The notes under the pieces: model-generated | The model's input: only the letters and a program-made list of their open reading frames with translations | Told to the model about the DNA's origin: nothing | Databases searched by the model: none | Assembly: GCF_011806575.1 (NCBI RefSeq) | Contig: NZ_JAATOO010000001.1 | Location: 1 to 64,000, forward strand | Length of the DNA stretch: 64,000 bases | Source: Vibrio hepatarius | Lineage (GTDB): Bacteria; Pseudomonadota; Gammaproteobacteria; Enterobacterales; Vibrionaceae | Reading direction: 5' to 3' | Part shown: positions 37,214 to 48,032 of the stretch, in pieces | Position numbering within the stretch: position 1 is the first letter of the stretch | How the letters are laid out: each line of letters starts with the position of its first letter | Translations under genes and position numbers: made by a program

Positions 37214-37380
37214 GAAAAATCGCATAGCAAGGCGTTTAAGAGGGACTTCCTACGCTTGGCGGTTTTAGTTCAAAGTTTAGCTTATGTGTTTATTTGATAA
37301 GGATCTGAGTACAAAGACTATCGTTTCAGTTGGACGAACTTCGGCAACCAACGTTTTCGAAAGCGGCCTGCCAAATAAAT

Positions 37381-37410
37381 ACAAAAACGCCCAGCATAAA
37401 GCCGGGCGTT
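37381..37410 (-). terminator. Rho-independent terminator after the dCache chemoreceptor gene
   Basis: On the minus strand AACGCCCGGC (37401-37410) pairs, with one wobble, with GCTGGGCGTT (37386-37395) and is followed by TTTG. Confidence 0.85.
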
Positions 37411-37425
37411 TGCAATAAGGTTCCG

Positions 37426-39309
37426 TTAAAGCTTAAAGCGTTGGATCTCTTGTTCAAGCTCGTAAGACAGCTCTGAAAGCTGCGCGGCTTGCGCTGCTGC
37501 TTCGTGTGCTTCATCGGCTAAATCATTCGATACATCACGAATACCAACCGTGTTGCGGGTAATCTCAGAAGTAACAGAAGCTTGCTCTTCAGCAGCCGAG
37601 GCAATCTGAGTTGCCATATCACTGATACGTTCAACCGCAGTCTGGATTTGTGTCAAACTTACCGCCGCAGAATCGGCATCAGCCACACTGGTTTCAGCCA
37701 GTTGACGACTATCACCCATAATACCTACCGCTTTCGCAGTCGTACCTTGAAGCGTTTCGATCATTTGCTGGATTTCTTGCGTAGATGCGTGTGTTCTTTG
37801 ACTTAGCACTCGAACTTCATCCGCTACCACCGCAAAACCACGACCTTGTTCGCCAGCACGTGCGGCTTCAATTGCTGCATTCAGCGCTAACAGGTTGGTT
37901 TGCTCTGCGATACCTTGAATAGTCGAAAGAATCGTATTGATGCTGTTACCGTGCGCTTCAAGCTCTTGAATAACACCCGTTGCTACTTGCACTTCTTGCG
38001 CTAGGTTCTGGATCGAGCTCTGAGTTTGCACCACTTGCTGGCCACCATAAACACACGACGATACTGCTTCTGATGAATTTTGTGCGGTATGGTCTGCGTT
38101 ACCAGCGATTTCTTGTGTTGCCGCCGCCATTTCATTAATCGCAGTAGCCACCATGTTGATTTCGTCTTGCTGTTGACGGATACGCGAACTGCGTTCTTCC
38201 GCGTGTTGCGCAGTTTGTTTCGCTTGCTCAGAAAGTGATGCCGAAACCATACCTAACTTAGACACCATCGCGTGCATGTTGCCAACAAAGGTATTGAAGT
38301 TGTTTGCCAGTTGCCCTACTTCATCGTCGCTACGCGGCTCTAGGCGCTGAGTCAAATCACCTTCACCTGATGCGATTTCTTCTAGCGCCGCAGACACTCG
38401 GCCAAGGTCGCGGAATAAGAAGCTTACTAACCATGACACCATCGCTACTACGATCAAAGTAATCACGATTGCAGTGATGATCAGGTCACGTAGCAATTCG
38501 GTATGCGCGGCTAGTTCGGTCTTACGATCCATTTCAATCGCAAAAATCCACTGTGTACCCGGTACTTCTTGGAAGTAATAAAGCTTCTGCTCACCAGCAC
38601 GTTCGATTTGCTCTACCGAACCGTTGTCTGCTGCCTTCGCGATGTTGTTCATCGTTAGCTTGTTAGACAAAGTCGTTACTGGTTTAAGTAACAGGTCTTT
38701 ATTCGGATGCGCTAGGAAAGTGCCATTTTGAGTATCAATCAGCATAGCGTACGCGTTTTTACCCGCATCTAGATTGATAACATCGTTGATTAGCTGGTCG
38801 ATAAGTACATCGGCACCCACTACACCGATAAACTGACCGTTACGACGAACAGGTTCTGCGATGGTTACCAATAGTGCATTGGTGATAGCATCTTGGTAAG
38901 CCGTCGTGATGATTTGTTTACCTGCATTATTTGCATCTTTGTACCACGGGCGAGTACGAGGATCGTAATCCGCACGATTTCGCTCAGGATGCGAACGGTA
39001 CATACCACCGTAAGGTGTACCTAAGAAGATATCGTCAAAACCACCCGCTACGCGAGCTTGCTGTAAGTAAGGAACAACATCGGCTTCTTCACTGTAGTCG
39101 TTAAATGCAGACGCGATATCTTTACGGATAGAAATCCAATCAGAGATCCCTTCCGATGCCGCCGTTGCCAAGCTAGAAACGCGAGCTTGAACACCATTGC
39201 GTGTTTGAGTCAGTAGCTGATCCGCAGATAGCCAAGTTAGTGCACTCGCCATTAGCACAACGGCTAATAAGCTGGCACCGATTAATTTATGCTTGAGTGA
39301 TAATTTCAT
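37426..39309 (-). CDS. Methyl-accepting chemotaxis protein with dCache sensor
   Basis: A 627-residue chemoreceptor. Membrane helix at about 8-28, a double-Cache periplasmic domain (about 35-270), second helix near 277-300, HAMP (about 300-355) and signalling domain with the usual hairpin tip. The Cache part shows [12 protein letters not shown], then TAYQDAITN and [12 protein letters not shown], residues resembling the amino-acid-binding dCache motif, so an amino acid ligand is possible (inference). The frame opens 33 codons earlier, but [15 protein letters not shown] at 39309 is the natural MCP start. No CheR pentapeptide. A terminator follows. Confidence 0.92.
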   Translation of the reverse strand: MKLSLKHKLIGASLLAVVLMASALTWLSADQLLTQTRNGVQARVSSLATAASEGISDWISIRKDIASAFNDYSEEADVVPYLQQARVAGGFDDIFLGTPYGGMYRSHPERNRADYDPRTRPWYKDANNAGKQIITTAYQDAITNALLVTIAEPVRRNGQFIGVVGADVLIDQLINDVINLDAGKNAYAMLIDTQNGTFLAHPNKDLLLKPVTTLSNKLTMNNIAKAADNGSVEQIERAGEQKLYYFQEVPGTQWIFAIEMDRKTELAAHTELLRDLIITAIVITLIVVAMVSWLVSFLFRDLGRVSAALEEIASGEGDLTQRLEPRSDDEVGQLANNFNTFVGNMHAMVSKLGMVSASLSEQAKQTAQHAEERSSRIRQQQDEINMVATAINEMAAATQEIAGNADHTAQNSSEAVSSCVYGGQQVVQTQSSIQNLAQEVQVATGVIQELEAHGNSINTILSTIQGIAEQTNLLALNAAIEAARAGEQGRGFAVVADEVRVLSQRTHASTQEIQQMIETLQGTTAKAVGIMGDSRQLAETSVADADSAAVSLTQIQTAVERISDMATQIASAAEEQASVTSEITRNTVGIRDVSNDLADEAHEAAAQAAQLSELSYELEQEIQRFKL

Positions 39310-39503
39310 TTCTATGTTGTTGGTTGTAGAACAGACAGTGGGGAGTCTATAGATAAGAAGTTGCTTATGCACGCTATTTTCAGAAATTACTGACAGATTA
39401 GGAATCAAGGCACGCAGACACGGTATAAGTGATTAAAAAGTCGCCACAACGCCAGTAATGACAAGGGGTTGAACATTAAACAGTAATATGGGCTAAACAC
39501 AAA

Positions 39504-39528
39504 AAAGCCAGGCATAATGCCTGGCTTT
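39504..39528 (-). terminator. Rho-independent terminator after gyrA
   Basis: AAAGCCAGGC and GCCTGGCTTT (39504-39513 with 39519-39528) form a perfect 10-bp stem; on the minus strand it runs into TTTTTTG. Confidence 0.9.
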
Positions 39529-39549
39529 ATCTATCAAAGAGATGAGAAA

Positions 39550-42255
39550 TTACTCTTCAGTGCTGTCTTTATCTTCGCTGACTTCAGTTGAATCTGTCGC
39601 TTCTGATGCTTCTGCTGTTACTTCAGCATCTTCACCTTCTGCTACGAGTTCTTCTTCAACTTCTTCAATACGTTGTAGACCAACCACTGATTCATCTTCA
39701 GCTGTACGGATGAGTGTCACACCTTGAGTGTTACGGCCTACTTGGCTAACTTCTGCAACACGAGTACGAACCAGAGTACCAGCGTCGGTGATCATCATCA
39801 TCTCGTCGCCTTCTTCTACTTGTACTGCACCTACAACCGGGCCATTACGCTCAGAAACCTTGATAGATACAACGCCTTGAGTACCGCGCCCTTTCGTTGG
39901 GTATTGTTCAAGTGAAGTACGCTTGCCGTAACCGTTTTGAGTCACAGTTAGGATATCGCCATCATTCGATGGAATGATCAGCGATACGACTTGGTCATCA
40001 TCAGCTAACTTCATACCACGTACACCAGAGGCAGTACGTCCCATTGGACGAACACCCTTGAACTTAATTTCTGGGTTACCATTCTCATCAAGAACAGGTT
40101 TACCGTCTTCATCAAGTACAGGAATTTCTTCTGCTTCTTTAAAGCGAACCACTTTACCCGCTTTCGAGAACAGCATGATTTCATTCTCACCGTTAGTGAT
40201 ATCAACACCAATCAGTGAATCATCATCACGTAGGTTAACCGCGATTAGGCCGTTTGAACGTACATTCGCAAACTGGTTAAGCGGTGTCTTCTTAACAGTA
40301 CCGTCACCAGTAGCCATAAAGATGAATTTATCTTCAGAGAACTCGTCAACACGCAGAATAGCCGTAATACGCTCACCCTCTTCCAGTGGAAGAATATTCA
40401 CGATTGGCTTACCACGAGCTGTACGGCTCGCTAATGGCAATTGGTAAACTTTCAGACGGTATGTCTTACCGCGAGTAGAGAAACATAGAATGTTGTCGTG
40501 GGTATTCGCCACTAGAAGACGCTCAATGTAGTCTTCGTCCTTCATTCGAGTTGCACTCTTACCTTTACCACCACGACGCTGAGCTTCGTAGTCGCTTAGG
40601 ATCTGGTACTTAACGTAACCTTCGTGAGAAAGTGTCACAACGACGTCTTCACGAGCGATTAGCTCTTCCATGTCGATGTCATGGGTTGCTGCGGTAATTT
40701 CTGTACGACGAACATCACCAAATGCATCGCGAACGGTTTCTAGCTCTTCACGAATCACTTCCATCAGACGCTCAGTGCTAGCAAGGATATGCATTAGCTC
40801 TTTGATTTCATCTAATAGTGCTTTGTATTCATCTAGGATCTTTTCGTGCTCTAGACCAGTCAGTTTATGTAGACGTAGATCTAGAATCGCTTGCGCTTGT
40901 GTTTCAGTCAGGTAGTACTGACCGTCACGAATACCGTATTGCTCTTCTAACCAATCAGGGCGAGCCGCATCAGTACCTGCACTTTCAAGCATTGCTGCTA
41001 CGTTGCCAAGATCCCAACCACGAGCGACTAAGCCCGCTTTTGCTTCTGCTGGTGTTGCTGCGTTACGAATCAACTCGATGATCTCATCGATGTTCGCAAG
41101 TGCAAGAGCAAGAGCTTCTAGGATATGGGCACGGTCACGTGCTTTTTTCAGCTCAAAGATAGTACGACGAGTCACGACTTCACGACGGTGGTCGACGAAA
41201 CACTTCAGCATATCTTTCAGGTTGAACAACTGTGGCTGACCATTGTTCAGCGCAACCATGTTGATACCGAAAGTTGTTTGCAACTGAGTGTTCGCGTATA
41301 GGTTGTTTAGAACCACTTCACCAACTGCGTCACGCTTACATTCAATAACAATACGCATACCGTCTTTATCTGACTCGTCACGTAGTGCACTGATGCCTTC
41401 AACTTTTTTATCTTTTACTAGCTCAGCGATCTTTTCGATCAAGCGAGCTTTGTTCACCTGGTATGGAATCTCAGTAACAATGATGGTTTCTTTACCATTC
41501 TTGTCTGCTTCCACTTCCGCTTTCGAACGCATGTAGATCTTACCGCGACCCGTTTTGTACGCGTCTACAATGCCTTTACGACCGCTGATAAGTGCAGCCG
41601 TTGGGAAATCAGGACCAGGGATGTAATCCATTAGCTCATCAATAGTGATTTCTTCGTTATTGATGAACGCAAGACAGCCATCAATTACCTCAGTCAAGTT
41701 GTGCGGAGGAATGTTGGTTGCCATACCTACCGCGATACCAGAGGCACCGTTAACCAGTAAGTTAGGAATTTTAGTTGGGAGAACTGCTGGGATTTGCTCT
41801 GTACCATCGTAGTTTGGTACGTAATCCACTGTTTCTTTGTCTAGATCAGCTAGAAGCTCGTGGGCGATTTTCGCCATGCGAACTTCGGTATAACGCATTG
41901 CCGCTGCTGAGTCGCCATCGATAGAACCAAAGTTACCTTGGCCATCGACAAGCATGTAACGTAATGAGAACGGCTGAGCCATACGTACGATAGTATCGTA
42001 CACAGCGCTATCACCGTGTGGGTGATATTTACCGATTACGTCGCCAACAACACGGGCAGATTTTTTGTATGGTTTATTCCAATCATTGCCTAGTACATTC
42101 ATCGCGAATAGAACACGGCGGTGTACTGGTTTTAGGCCATCACGCACATCAGGAAGAGCACGACCAACGATAACTGACATCGCATAGTCTAGGTACGAAC
42201 CTCGCAGCTCATCTTCAATGTTTACGGGCGTGATCTCTTTAGCTAGATCGCTCAT
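39550..42255 (-). CDS. gyrA: DNA gyrase subunit A
   Basis: A 901-residue gyrase A subunit; E. coli has 875. The breakage-reunion domain holds Tyr122 ([10 protein letters not shown]) that attacks DNA, and the quinolone-determining region reads GDSAVYD with Ser83 and Asp87, the sensitive forms. The C-terminal beta-pinwheel carries the GyrA box [10 protein letters not shown] needed for DNA wrapping. The last 38 residues are a highly acidic tail ([16 protein letters not shown] and on). With GyrB it introduces negative supercoils. It is divergent from ubiG, as in E. coli, and ends at its own terminator. Confidence 0.97.
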   Translation of the reverse strand: MSDLAKEITPVNIEDELRGSYLDYAMSVIVGRALPDVRDGLKPVHRRVLFAMNVLGNDWNKPYKKSARVVGDVIGKYHPHGDSAVYDTIVRMAQPFSLRYMLVDGQGNFGSIDGDSAAAMRYTEVRMAKIAHELLADLDKETVDYVPNYDGTEQIPAVLPTKIPNLLVNGASGIAVGMATNIPPHNLTEVIDGCLAFINNEEITIDELMDYIPGPDFPTAALISGRKGIVDAYKTGRGKIYMRSKAEVEADKNGKETIIVTEIPYQVNKARLIEKIAELVKDKKVEGISALRDESDKDGMRIVIECKRDAVGEVVLNNLYANTQLQTTFGINMVALNNGQPQLFNLKDMLKCFVDHRREVVTRRTIFELKKARDRAHILEALALALANIDEIIELIRNAATPAEAKAGLVARGWDLGNVAAMLESAGTDAARPDWLEEQYGIRDGQYYLTETQAQAILDLRLHKLTGLEHEKILDEYKALLDEIKELMHILASTERLMEVIREELETVRDAFGDVRRTEITAATHDIDMEELIAREDVVVTLSHEGYVKYQILSDYEAQRRGGKGKSATRMKDEDYIERLLVANTHDNILCFSTRGKTYRLKVYQLPLASRTARGKPIVNILPLEEGERITAILRVDEFSEDKFIFMATGDGTVKKTPLNQFANVRSNGLIAVNLRDDDSLIGVDITNGENEIMLFSKAGKVVRFKEAEEIPVLDEDGKPVLDENGNPEIKFKGVRPMGRTASGVRGMKLADDDQVVSLIIPSNDGDILTVTQNGYGKRTSLEQYPTKGRGTQGVVSIKVSERNGPVVGAVQVEEGDEMMMITDAGTLVRTRVAEVSQVGRNTQGVTLIRTAEDESVVGLQRIEEVEEELVAEGEDAEVTAEASEATDSTEVSEDKDSTEE

Positions 42256-42541
42256 AGAGCCATTATCCCTCTATTTATAGATCGTATGTACAATACGTTT
42301 AAGGTGCAAAAATATAACACACAAATCAACACTTCGGCATTACTTTCCCTCACCTTTTATCAGGTTGTGAGCTTGGTTGCGATTCAAATGCCGAGAATTT
42401 ACACACTCTTGATTTATCCTCCTGATTAATGGCTACATTTTAGCCAAATCCGCATAAAACTGAGCAGCTCTATGGTTTGCCCAATATTAGCGCTATAATG
42501 CCAACCATCTTTTACGGAAGTCCTATAGATACAGAGTAGTT

Positions 42542-43249
42542 ATGACCCAATCACAGAATGTCGATCCGAAGGAAATTAAGAAGTTTGAGGAAATGGCCTC
42601 ACGCTGGTGGGATCTTGAAGGCGAATTTAAACCGCTTCACCAAATTAACCCACTGCGCCTGAACTACGTGTTAGACAACGCAGATGGCCTATTTGGCAAA
42701 ACTGTGCTTGATGTCGGTTGTGGTGGTGGCATTCTTGCAGAAAGCATGGCGAAAGAAGGCGCAAATGTAACGGGTCTAGATATGGGTAAAGAGCCGCTCG
42801 AGGTCGCGCGCTTACACGCTCTAGAAACCGGTACTAAGCTTACTTACATTCAAAGCACCATCGAAGACCACGCTCAAGATAACGCAGGCAAATACGATGT
42901 TGTGACCTGTATGGAAATGTTAGAGCACGTCCCTGACCCACTTTCGGTGATTCGCTCTTGTGCTGCACTGGTGAAGCCCGGCGGTCACGTTTTCTTCTCT
43001 ACGCTTAACCGTAACTTTAAGTCTTACCTATTTGCGATTGTTGGCGCAGAAAAACTGCTGCGTATCGTGCCGGAAGGTACACACGACCATGATAAATTCA
43101 TCCGCCCTTCCGAATTGATCAAAATGATCGATCAAACAGATCTTACTGAAACGGGCATTACTGGTCTGCACTACAACCCGCTAACGGATACCTACAAATT
43201 GGGTAACAACGTTGACGTAAATTACATCGTACATACGCAAAAGTTTTAA
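42542..43249 (+). CDS. ubiG: UbiG ubiquinone O-methyltransferase
   Basis: A 235-residue SAM-dependent methyltransferase of ubiquinone synthesis; it performs both O-methylation steps. The N-terminal [19 protein letters not shown] and [11 protein letters not shown] are UbiG hallmarks, the SAM site is [13 protein letters not shown], and [11 protein letters not shown] follows. Gene order next to gyrA and ahead of nrdA matches E. coli. A terminator follows. Confidence 0.96.
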   Translation: MTQSQNVDPKEIKKFEEMASRWWDLEGEFKPLHQINPLRLNYVLDNADGLFGKTVLDVGCGGGILAESMAKEGANVTGLDMGKEPLEVARLHALETGTKLTYIQSTIEDHAQDNAGKYDVVTCMEMLEHVPDPLSVIRSCAALVKPGGHVFFSTLNRNFKSYLFAIVGAEKLLRIVPEGTHDHDKFIRPSELIKMIDQTDLTETGITGLHYNPLTDTYKLGNNVDVNYIVHTQKF

Positions 43250-43283
43250 CACCATTCACAATATCCAATCACTGATCACTTTC

Positions 43284-43315
43284 AAGGCGGTAGCACAAGA
43301 TTTCCGCCTTTTTTA
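43284..43315 (+). terminator. Terminator after ubiG
   Basis: AAGGCGG (43284-43290) pairs with CCGCCTT (43304-43310) across a 13-nt loop, followed by TTTT. Confidence 0.78.
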
Positions 43316-43413
43316 GTGCATTTTTAAACAAATTCTGGGCTCCTGTTCTCAATTTAACCAAGCGGTAATCGGCACTGAATTTTATGCAAAGATCAAGAAA
43401 TTTTTTTTTGTTT

Positions 43414-43494
43414 GTGGTTACTTATAAACCGATCCTCAACCGGTAATTTTATACAATCTTGTGCGCTCTATTTTCATCGGTTAGTGGTTACTTA
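43414..43494 (+). repeat. Pair of 11-bp direct repeats in the nrdA upstream region
   Basis: GTGGTTACTTA occurs at 43414-43424 and 43484-43494, 70 bp apart. The region around them is AT-rich with T-runs. A role in nrdA control is possible but not shown; the rest of 43316-43717 holds the DnaA and NrdR-like sites and no ORF. Confidence 0.5.
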
Positions 43495-43516
43495 CAGTTT
43501 TTTTTAATTTTGTAAG

Positions 43517-43525
43517 TTATCCACA
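43517..43525 (+). promoter_or_regulatory. DnaA box upstream of nrdA
   Basis: TTATCCACA is the perfect 9-mer DnaA box. E. coli nrdAB is controlled by DnaA through such boxes, so the same link of dNTP supply to replication is likely. Only one perfect copy was seen. Confidence 0.72.
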
Positions 43526-43594
43526 AGTCATCCAAGATCTGTACCTTGAAAACCACCTTAGATAGCACTATCTTGTAACCCGCACTAAGATGCA

Positions 43595-43631
43595 CCCCTA
43601 TATGTTGTGTTTGAACTACAATATATAGATA
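43595..43631 (+). promoter_or_regulatory. Two NrdR boxes upstream of nrdA
   Basis: The cores CTATATGTTG (43598-43607) and CAATATATAG (43619-43628) fit the NrdR consensus core CwAtATaTwG at 9 and 10 of 10 positions. They stand 21 bp apart, two helical turns, as NrdR box pairs do. NrdR would repress nrdA when dATP is high. Confidence 0.75.
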
Positions 43632-43717
43632 GACTTTGATCACAGAGCTGGAACGAATTTTACAAGAATTACACAATAATCTAGCTTTAATCAGTTTTGT
43701 TAGGGAAATAAAGCAGA

Positions 43718-46000
43718 ATGAACCAACAACTAACCGTTACTAAACGTAATGGCCGCAAAGAAATTATCGATCTTGAAAAGATCCACCGAGTGATTACCTG
43801 GGCCGCTGAAGGCCTAGATAACGTTTCTGTATCTCAAGTAGAATTGCGCGCTCACATCCAGTTCTATGATGGCATCACAACAACTGATATCCATGAAACA
43901 ATCATCAAATCTGCGGCAGACTTGATCTCAGAAGAGACTCCAGATTACCAATACTTAGCAGCACGTTTGGCAGTATTCCACCTACGCAAAAAAGCGTATG
44001 GTCAATATGAGCCACCTACGCTGTACGACCATGTTGCTCGCTTGGTTGATATGGGTAAATATGACAGTCACATTCTGGAAGACTACACCAAGGCCGAGCT
44101 TGATGAGCTGAACAGCTACATCGACCACAAGCGTGACTTGGATTTTTCTTACGCGGCTGTAAAACAGTTAGAAGGTAAGTACTTCGTACAAAACCGTGTA
44201 TCAGGTGAAATTTACGAAAGTGCCCAGTTCCTGTACATCTTGGTTTCTGCATGTTTATTCGCTAACTACCCTAAAGAAACTCGTCTTGATTACATCAAGC
44301 GTTTCTATGATGCGACGTCTACATTTAAGATTTCTCTACCTACACCAATTATGTCTGGTGTACGTACCCCTACTCGTCAGTTCAGCTCGTGCGTACTGAT
44401 CGAGTGTGGTGATAGCCTAGATTCAATCAACGCAACAGCAAGCTCAATTGTTCGTTACGTTTCTCAACGTGCTGGTATCGGTATCAACGCAGGTCGTATC
44501 CGTGCGCTTGGTTCTGAAATCCGTGGTGGTGAAGCATTCCATACTGGTTGTATCCCATTCTACAAATACTTCCAGACAGCAGTGAAATGTTGTTCTCAAG
44601 GTGGTGTGCGTGGTGGCGCGGCAACGGTATTCTACCCGCTATGGCACGGTGAGTCTCAAGCTCTAATGGTTCTGAAGAACAACCGTGGTGTTGAAGAAAA
44701 CCGTGTTCGTCATATGGACTACGGTGTACAGCTAAACCGCCTGATGTACCAACGTTTGGTAGAAGGTGGCAACATTACTCTGTTCTCGCCATCTGATGTT
44801 CCTGGTCTTTACGACGCGTTCTTCGAAAACCAAGACGAATTTGAACGTCTGTATGTGAAGTACGAAAACGATCCTTCAATTAAGAAAGAGACCGTTAAAG
44901 CAATCGAGATGTTCTCTATCTTGATGCAAGAGCGTGCGTCTACCGGCCGTATCTACATTCAGAACGTTGACCACTGTAACACTCACAGCCCGTTTGATTC
45001 AGAAGTGGCACCAGTTCGTCAGTCAAACCTATGTTTGGAAATCGCGCTGCCAACTAAGCCGCTAACAAACGTTGAAGACGATTCTGGTGAAATTGCGCTA
45101 TGTACGCTATCTGCGTTCAACTTGGGTGCGATTAAGTCTCTGGATGATTTCGAAGAGTTATCTGACCTTGTCGTTCGCGCGCTTGACGCTCTATTGGATT
45201 ACCAAGACTACCCTCTTCCAGCGGCGTACAAATCAACGATGAACCGTCGTACTCTAGGTGTGGGCGTCATCAACTACGCATACTACCTAGCGAAGAATGG
45301 CGTGAAATACTCAGACGGTAGCGCGAACGGTCTAACTCACCGTACGTTCGAAGCAATGCAGTACTACTTGCTGAAAGCATCTGTAGCACTAGCAAAAGAG
45401 CAAGGTAAGTGTCCGTCATTCCACGAAACAAACTACGCGAAAGGCCTACTGCCAATCGACACTTACAAGAAAGATGTCGATCTAGTTTGTGACGAGCCAT
45501 TGCACTACGACTGGGACGGTCTACGCGAAGAGATCATGACTCATGGTCTGCGCAACTCTACGCTAACAGCATTGATGCCTTCAGAGACGTCTTCGCAGAT
45601 CTCAAACGCAACCAACGGTATCGAGCCACCACGCGGCTACGTATCAGTGAAAGCGTCTAAAGACGGTATTCTTAAACAAGTAGTGCCTGATTTCATTAAT
45701 TTGAAAAACAACTACGAGCTGCTGTGGAACATTGGTTCAAACGATGGTTACTTACACCTTGTAGGTATCATGCAGAAATTCGTGGACCAAGCGATCTCGG
45801 CAAACACAAACTACGACCCAACGCGTTTTGAAAGTGGCAAAGTTCCAATGAAAAAACTGCTACAAGACCTGTTGACTGCGTACAAGTACGGTGTGAAAAC
45901 ACTTTACTACCATAACACTCGTGACGGCGCGAGCGATGACCAGAAAGACGCAGTACAACCTCAAGACGACGATTGCGCAGGCGGCGGTTGTAAGATTTAA
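43718..46000 (+). CDS. nrdA: Class Ia ribonucleotide reductase, alpha subunit
   Basis: A 760-residue catalytic subunit, length as in E. coli (761). The N-terminal ATP cone (KRNGRKEIIDLEKIHRVI) gives dATP activity control. Active-site parts visible: SSCVLIECGDSLDSI, NLCLEIALPTKP, and GIEPPRGYVSVK; the C-terminal redox pair is CAGGGCKI, which passes electrons from thioredoxin or glutaredoxin. It makes dNDPs from NDPs with NrdB. It leads the nrdA-nrdB-yfaE operon. Confidence 0.97.
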   Translation: MNQQLTVTKRNGRKEIIDLEKIHRVITWAAEGLDNVSVSQVELRAHIQFYDGITTTDIHETIIKSAADLISEETPDYQYLAARLAVFHLRKKAYGQYEPPTLYDHVARLVDMGKYDSHILEDYTKAELDELNSYIDHKRDLDFSYAAVKQLEGKYFVQNRVSGEIYESAQFLYILVSACLFANYPKETRLDYIKRFYDATSTFKISLPTPIMSGVRTPTRQFSSCVLIECGDSLDSINATASSIVRYVSQRAGIGINAGRIRALGSEIRGGEAFHTGCIPFYKYFQTAVKCCSQGGVRGGAATVFYPLWHGESQALMVLKNNRGVEENRVRHMDYGVQLNRLMYQRLVEGGNITLFSPSDVPGLYDAFFENQDEFERLYVKYENDPSIKKETVKAIEMFSILMQERASTGRIYIQNVDHCNTHSPFDSEVAPVRQSNLCLEIALPTKPLTNVEDDSGEIALCTLSAFNLGAIKSLDDFEELSDLVVRALDALLDYQDYPLPAAYKSTMNRRTLGVGVINYAYYLAKNGVKYSDGSANGLTHRTFEAMQYYLLKASVALAKEQGKCPSFHETNYAKGLLPIDTYKKDVDLVCDEPLHYDWDGLREEIMTHGLRNSTLTALMPSETSSQISNATNGIEPPRGYVSVKASKDGILKQVVPDFINLKNNYELLWNIGSNDGYLHLVGIMQKFVDQAISANTNYDPTRFESGKVPMKKLLQDLLTAYKYGVKTLYYHNTRDGASDDQKDAVQPQDDDCAGGGCKI

Positions 46001-46043
46001 TCCATAACCCAGCTCGGGTTATAACGGCTTAACAAATTATTCG

Positions 46044-46061
46044 CCCCTCAAGATTGAGGGG
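46044..46061 (+). other. Hairpin between nrdA and nrdB
   Basis: CCCCTCA (46044-46050) and TGAGGGG (46055-46061) form a 7-bp stem with an AGAT loop and no T-run. It is more likely an mRNA stability or processing element than a terminator. Confidence 0.6.
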
Positions 46062-46082
46062 CATAAAAGGAATTGAGGCATC

Positions 46083-47216
46083 ATGGCTTACAGTACTTTT
46101 AACCGAAACAAAAATGACCAGCTAAAAGAACCAATGTTCTTGGGTCAGTCAGTAAACGTTGCTCGCTACGACCAACAGAAATTTGAGATTTTCGAAAAAC
46201 TAATCGAAAAGCAACTATCGTTCTTCTGGCGTCCGGAAGAAGTCGATGTATCAAGCGACCGTATCGACTACAACAAACTACCAGATCATGAAAAACACAT
46301 CTTCATTTCGAACCTGAAGTACCAAACGCTGCTGGATTCAATCCAGGGTCGTAGCCCTAACGTAGCGTTGCTTCCATTGGTTTCTCTACCTGAAGTTGAA
46401 ACTTGGATTGAAACTTGGTCATTCTCTGAAACGATTCACTCTCGTTCGTACACGCACATCATCCGTAACATCGTGAACGATCCAGGCATCGTGTTTGATG
46501 ACATTGTTGAAAACGAGCACATCCTAAAGCGTGCAGAAGACATTTCTCACTACTATGACAAGCTGATCCAACTGACCAACGACTACCACCGTTACGGTGA
46601 AGGTACGCACCAAATCAATGGTGAAGAAGTGACAGTGACTCTGCAAGGTTTGAAGAAGCAACTTTACCTTTGTTTGATGTCAGTGAACGCGCTTGAAGCT
46701 ATCCGTTTCTACGTAAGTTTCGCTTGTTCATTCGCGTTTGCTGAACGTGAACTGATGGAAGGCAATGCGAAAATCATCAAGCTAATCGCTCGTGATGAAG
46801 CCTTGCACCTAACCGGTACACAGCACATGATCAACTTGCTACGTAACGGTCAAGATGACTTTGCGTTCATGCAGATTGCCGAAGAGTGTAAACAAGAATG
46901 TTTTGACCTGTTCAAAGCAGCGGCTGAGCAAGAAAAAGAGTGGGCAGAATACCTATTTAAAGATGGTTCTATGATCGGTCTGAACAAAGATATCCTTTGT
47001 CAGTACGTTGAATACATCACTAACATCCGTATGCAGGCTGTTGGTCTAGGTATGGCTTACCCAGAAGCGACAACAAACCCAATTCCTTGGATTAACGCAT
47101 GGCTATCTTCTGACAACGTTCAGGTCGCACCACAAGAAGCTGAGATTTCGTCTTACCTTGTTGGACAAATTGATAGTGACGTTCGTGCGGATGACTTCAA
47201 GGACTTTGAACTGTAA
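46083..47216 (+). CDS. nrdB: Class Ia ribonucleotide reductase, beta subunit
   Basis: A 377-residue di-iron protein (376 in E. coli). Ligands and radical are visible: RPEEVDVS (aspartate), [14 protein letters not shown] with Glu, His and the radical tyrosine, and later [17 protein letters not shown] and [10 protein letters not shown]. It houses the stable tyrosyl radical used by NrdA. The stop shares one base with the yfaE start (TAATG). Confidence 0.97.
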   Translation: MAYSTFNRNKNDQLKEPMFLGQSVNVARYDQQKFEIFEKLIEKQLSFFWRPEEVDVSSDRIDYNKLPDHEKHIFISNLKYQTLLDSIQGRSPNVALLPLVSLPEVETWIETWSFSETIHSRSYTHIIRNIVNDPGIVFDDIVENEHILKRAEDISHYYDKLIQLTNDYHRYGEGTHQINGEEVTVTLQGLKKQLYLCLMSVNALEAIRFYVSFACSFAFAERELMEGNAKIIKLIARDEALHLTGTQHMINLLRNGQDDFAFMQIAEECKQECFDLFKAAAEQEKEWAEYLFKDGSMIGLNKDILCQYVEYITNIRMQAVGLGMAYPEATTNPIPWINAWLSSDNVQVAPQEAEISSYLVGQIDSDVRADDFKDFEL

Positions 47217-47494
47217 TGCCCAGCATAAAAATCAACGGTATCTCTGCGATTCAGTCCAATCCTTCCAATACCATTTTGGAAACGATAGAAAATGCAGGCA
47301 TGGAACCTGAGTATAACTGCCGAGACGGCCACTGCGGCGCATGTCGCTGTAAGCTGGTATCAGGTGAAGTGGAATACGTTGGTTTTGCTATGGCTTACAC
47401 TCAAGCCGATGAAATCCTACCTTGTATATGCAAAGCAAAGTCCGACGTCGTGCTTGATGACGTTAACTACTCTCTGAAAGAGAAGCGAGCATAA
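47216..47494 (+). CDS. yfaE: YfaE-type [2Fe-2S] ferredoxin
   Basis: A 92-residue plant-type ferredoxin. The cluster motif is CRDGHCGACRCKL plus a later cysteine in ILPCICKAK. In E. coli YfaE keeps the di-iron cofactor of NrdB reduced and helps its repair. It is coupled to nrdB by a 1-nt overlap, and the terminator after it ends the operon. Confidence 0.93.
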   Translation: MPSIKINGISAIQSNPSNTILETIENAGMEPEYNCRDGHCGACRCKLVSGEVEYVGFAMAYTQADEILPCICKAKSDVVLDDVNYSLKEKRA

Positions 47495-47501
47495 CAACAT
47501 G

Positions 47502-47530
47502 AAAAACCCGGCACATTGGCCGGGTTTTTA
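47502..47530 (+). terminator. Terminator of the nrdA-nrdB-yfaE operon
   Basis: AAAAACCCGGC (47502-47512) pairs with GCCGGGTTTTT (47519-47529) around ACATTG. Confidence 0.92.
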
Positions 47531-47557
47531 TTTTGTTTCAATTACACGAACATATTA

Positions 47558-47809
47558 CTAAACGGGCATATTTCGTCCTGAAAGAAATGCATCCGCTGTC
47601 AGCATAGAAACCGCTTTTCCAGCGATTTCCCTACCATCATCATCGAACAGAGAAATTCGATAACCTAATGATGCCGCCTGTTCACCCTCCTCTGGTGCAC
47701 TTAGCCACATCGAAATCGCATCCAAACTATGATCATTCACCGCCTCACCTAACAGGATCTTTTGGCTAGCTACCTGATACCAAACCAGTATTTTTGAATG
47801 ATGGAACAT
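47558..47809 (-). CDS. Hypothetical 83-residue protein
   Basis: I do not recognise this protein. It starts MFHHSKILVWYQVASQ and contains alternating polar and hydrophobic stretches (GYRISLFDDDGREIAGKA) suggesting a small beta-rich domain. No signal peptide or cysteine motif. The frame opens at a TTG six codons earlier, but GGGAGG stands 7 nt before the ATG at 47809, which decides the start. It converges on the nrd operon terminator. Confidence 0.68.
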   Translation of the reverse strand: MFHHSKILVWYQVASQKILLGEAVNDHSLDAISMWLSAPEEGEQAASLGYRISLFDDDGREIAGKAVSMLTADAFLSGRNMPV

Positions 47810-48032
47810 CCTTATTCCTCCCAACAAATCCGCGCCGAATATTTAGTTTAAGACTGAATTGTGAAAAAACTTGAGACACTAAAGCTATAAAACCAGCTTC
47901 CTATGAAAATCATTGGTTTAAGCATTAGACAATTTTTTTATAACTAGGTAGGAATATAGGGAAAAGATAATAAGCATACAATTCATATACTTATTATCTT
48001 ATTTATTCGCTAATGAGAGCGATTTCGTTTCT

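Noticed and set aside
39974..40447. 157-residue ORF antisense to gyrA
   Set aside because: It is a shadow of gyrA codon usage: low-complexity Ser/Arg/Thr composition, no ribosome site, no homology pattern.
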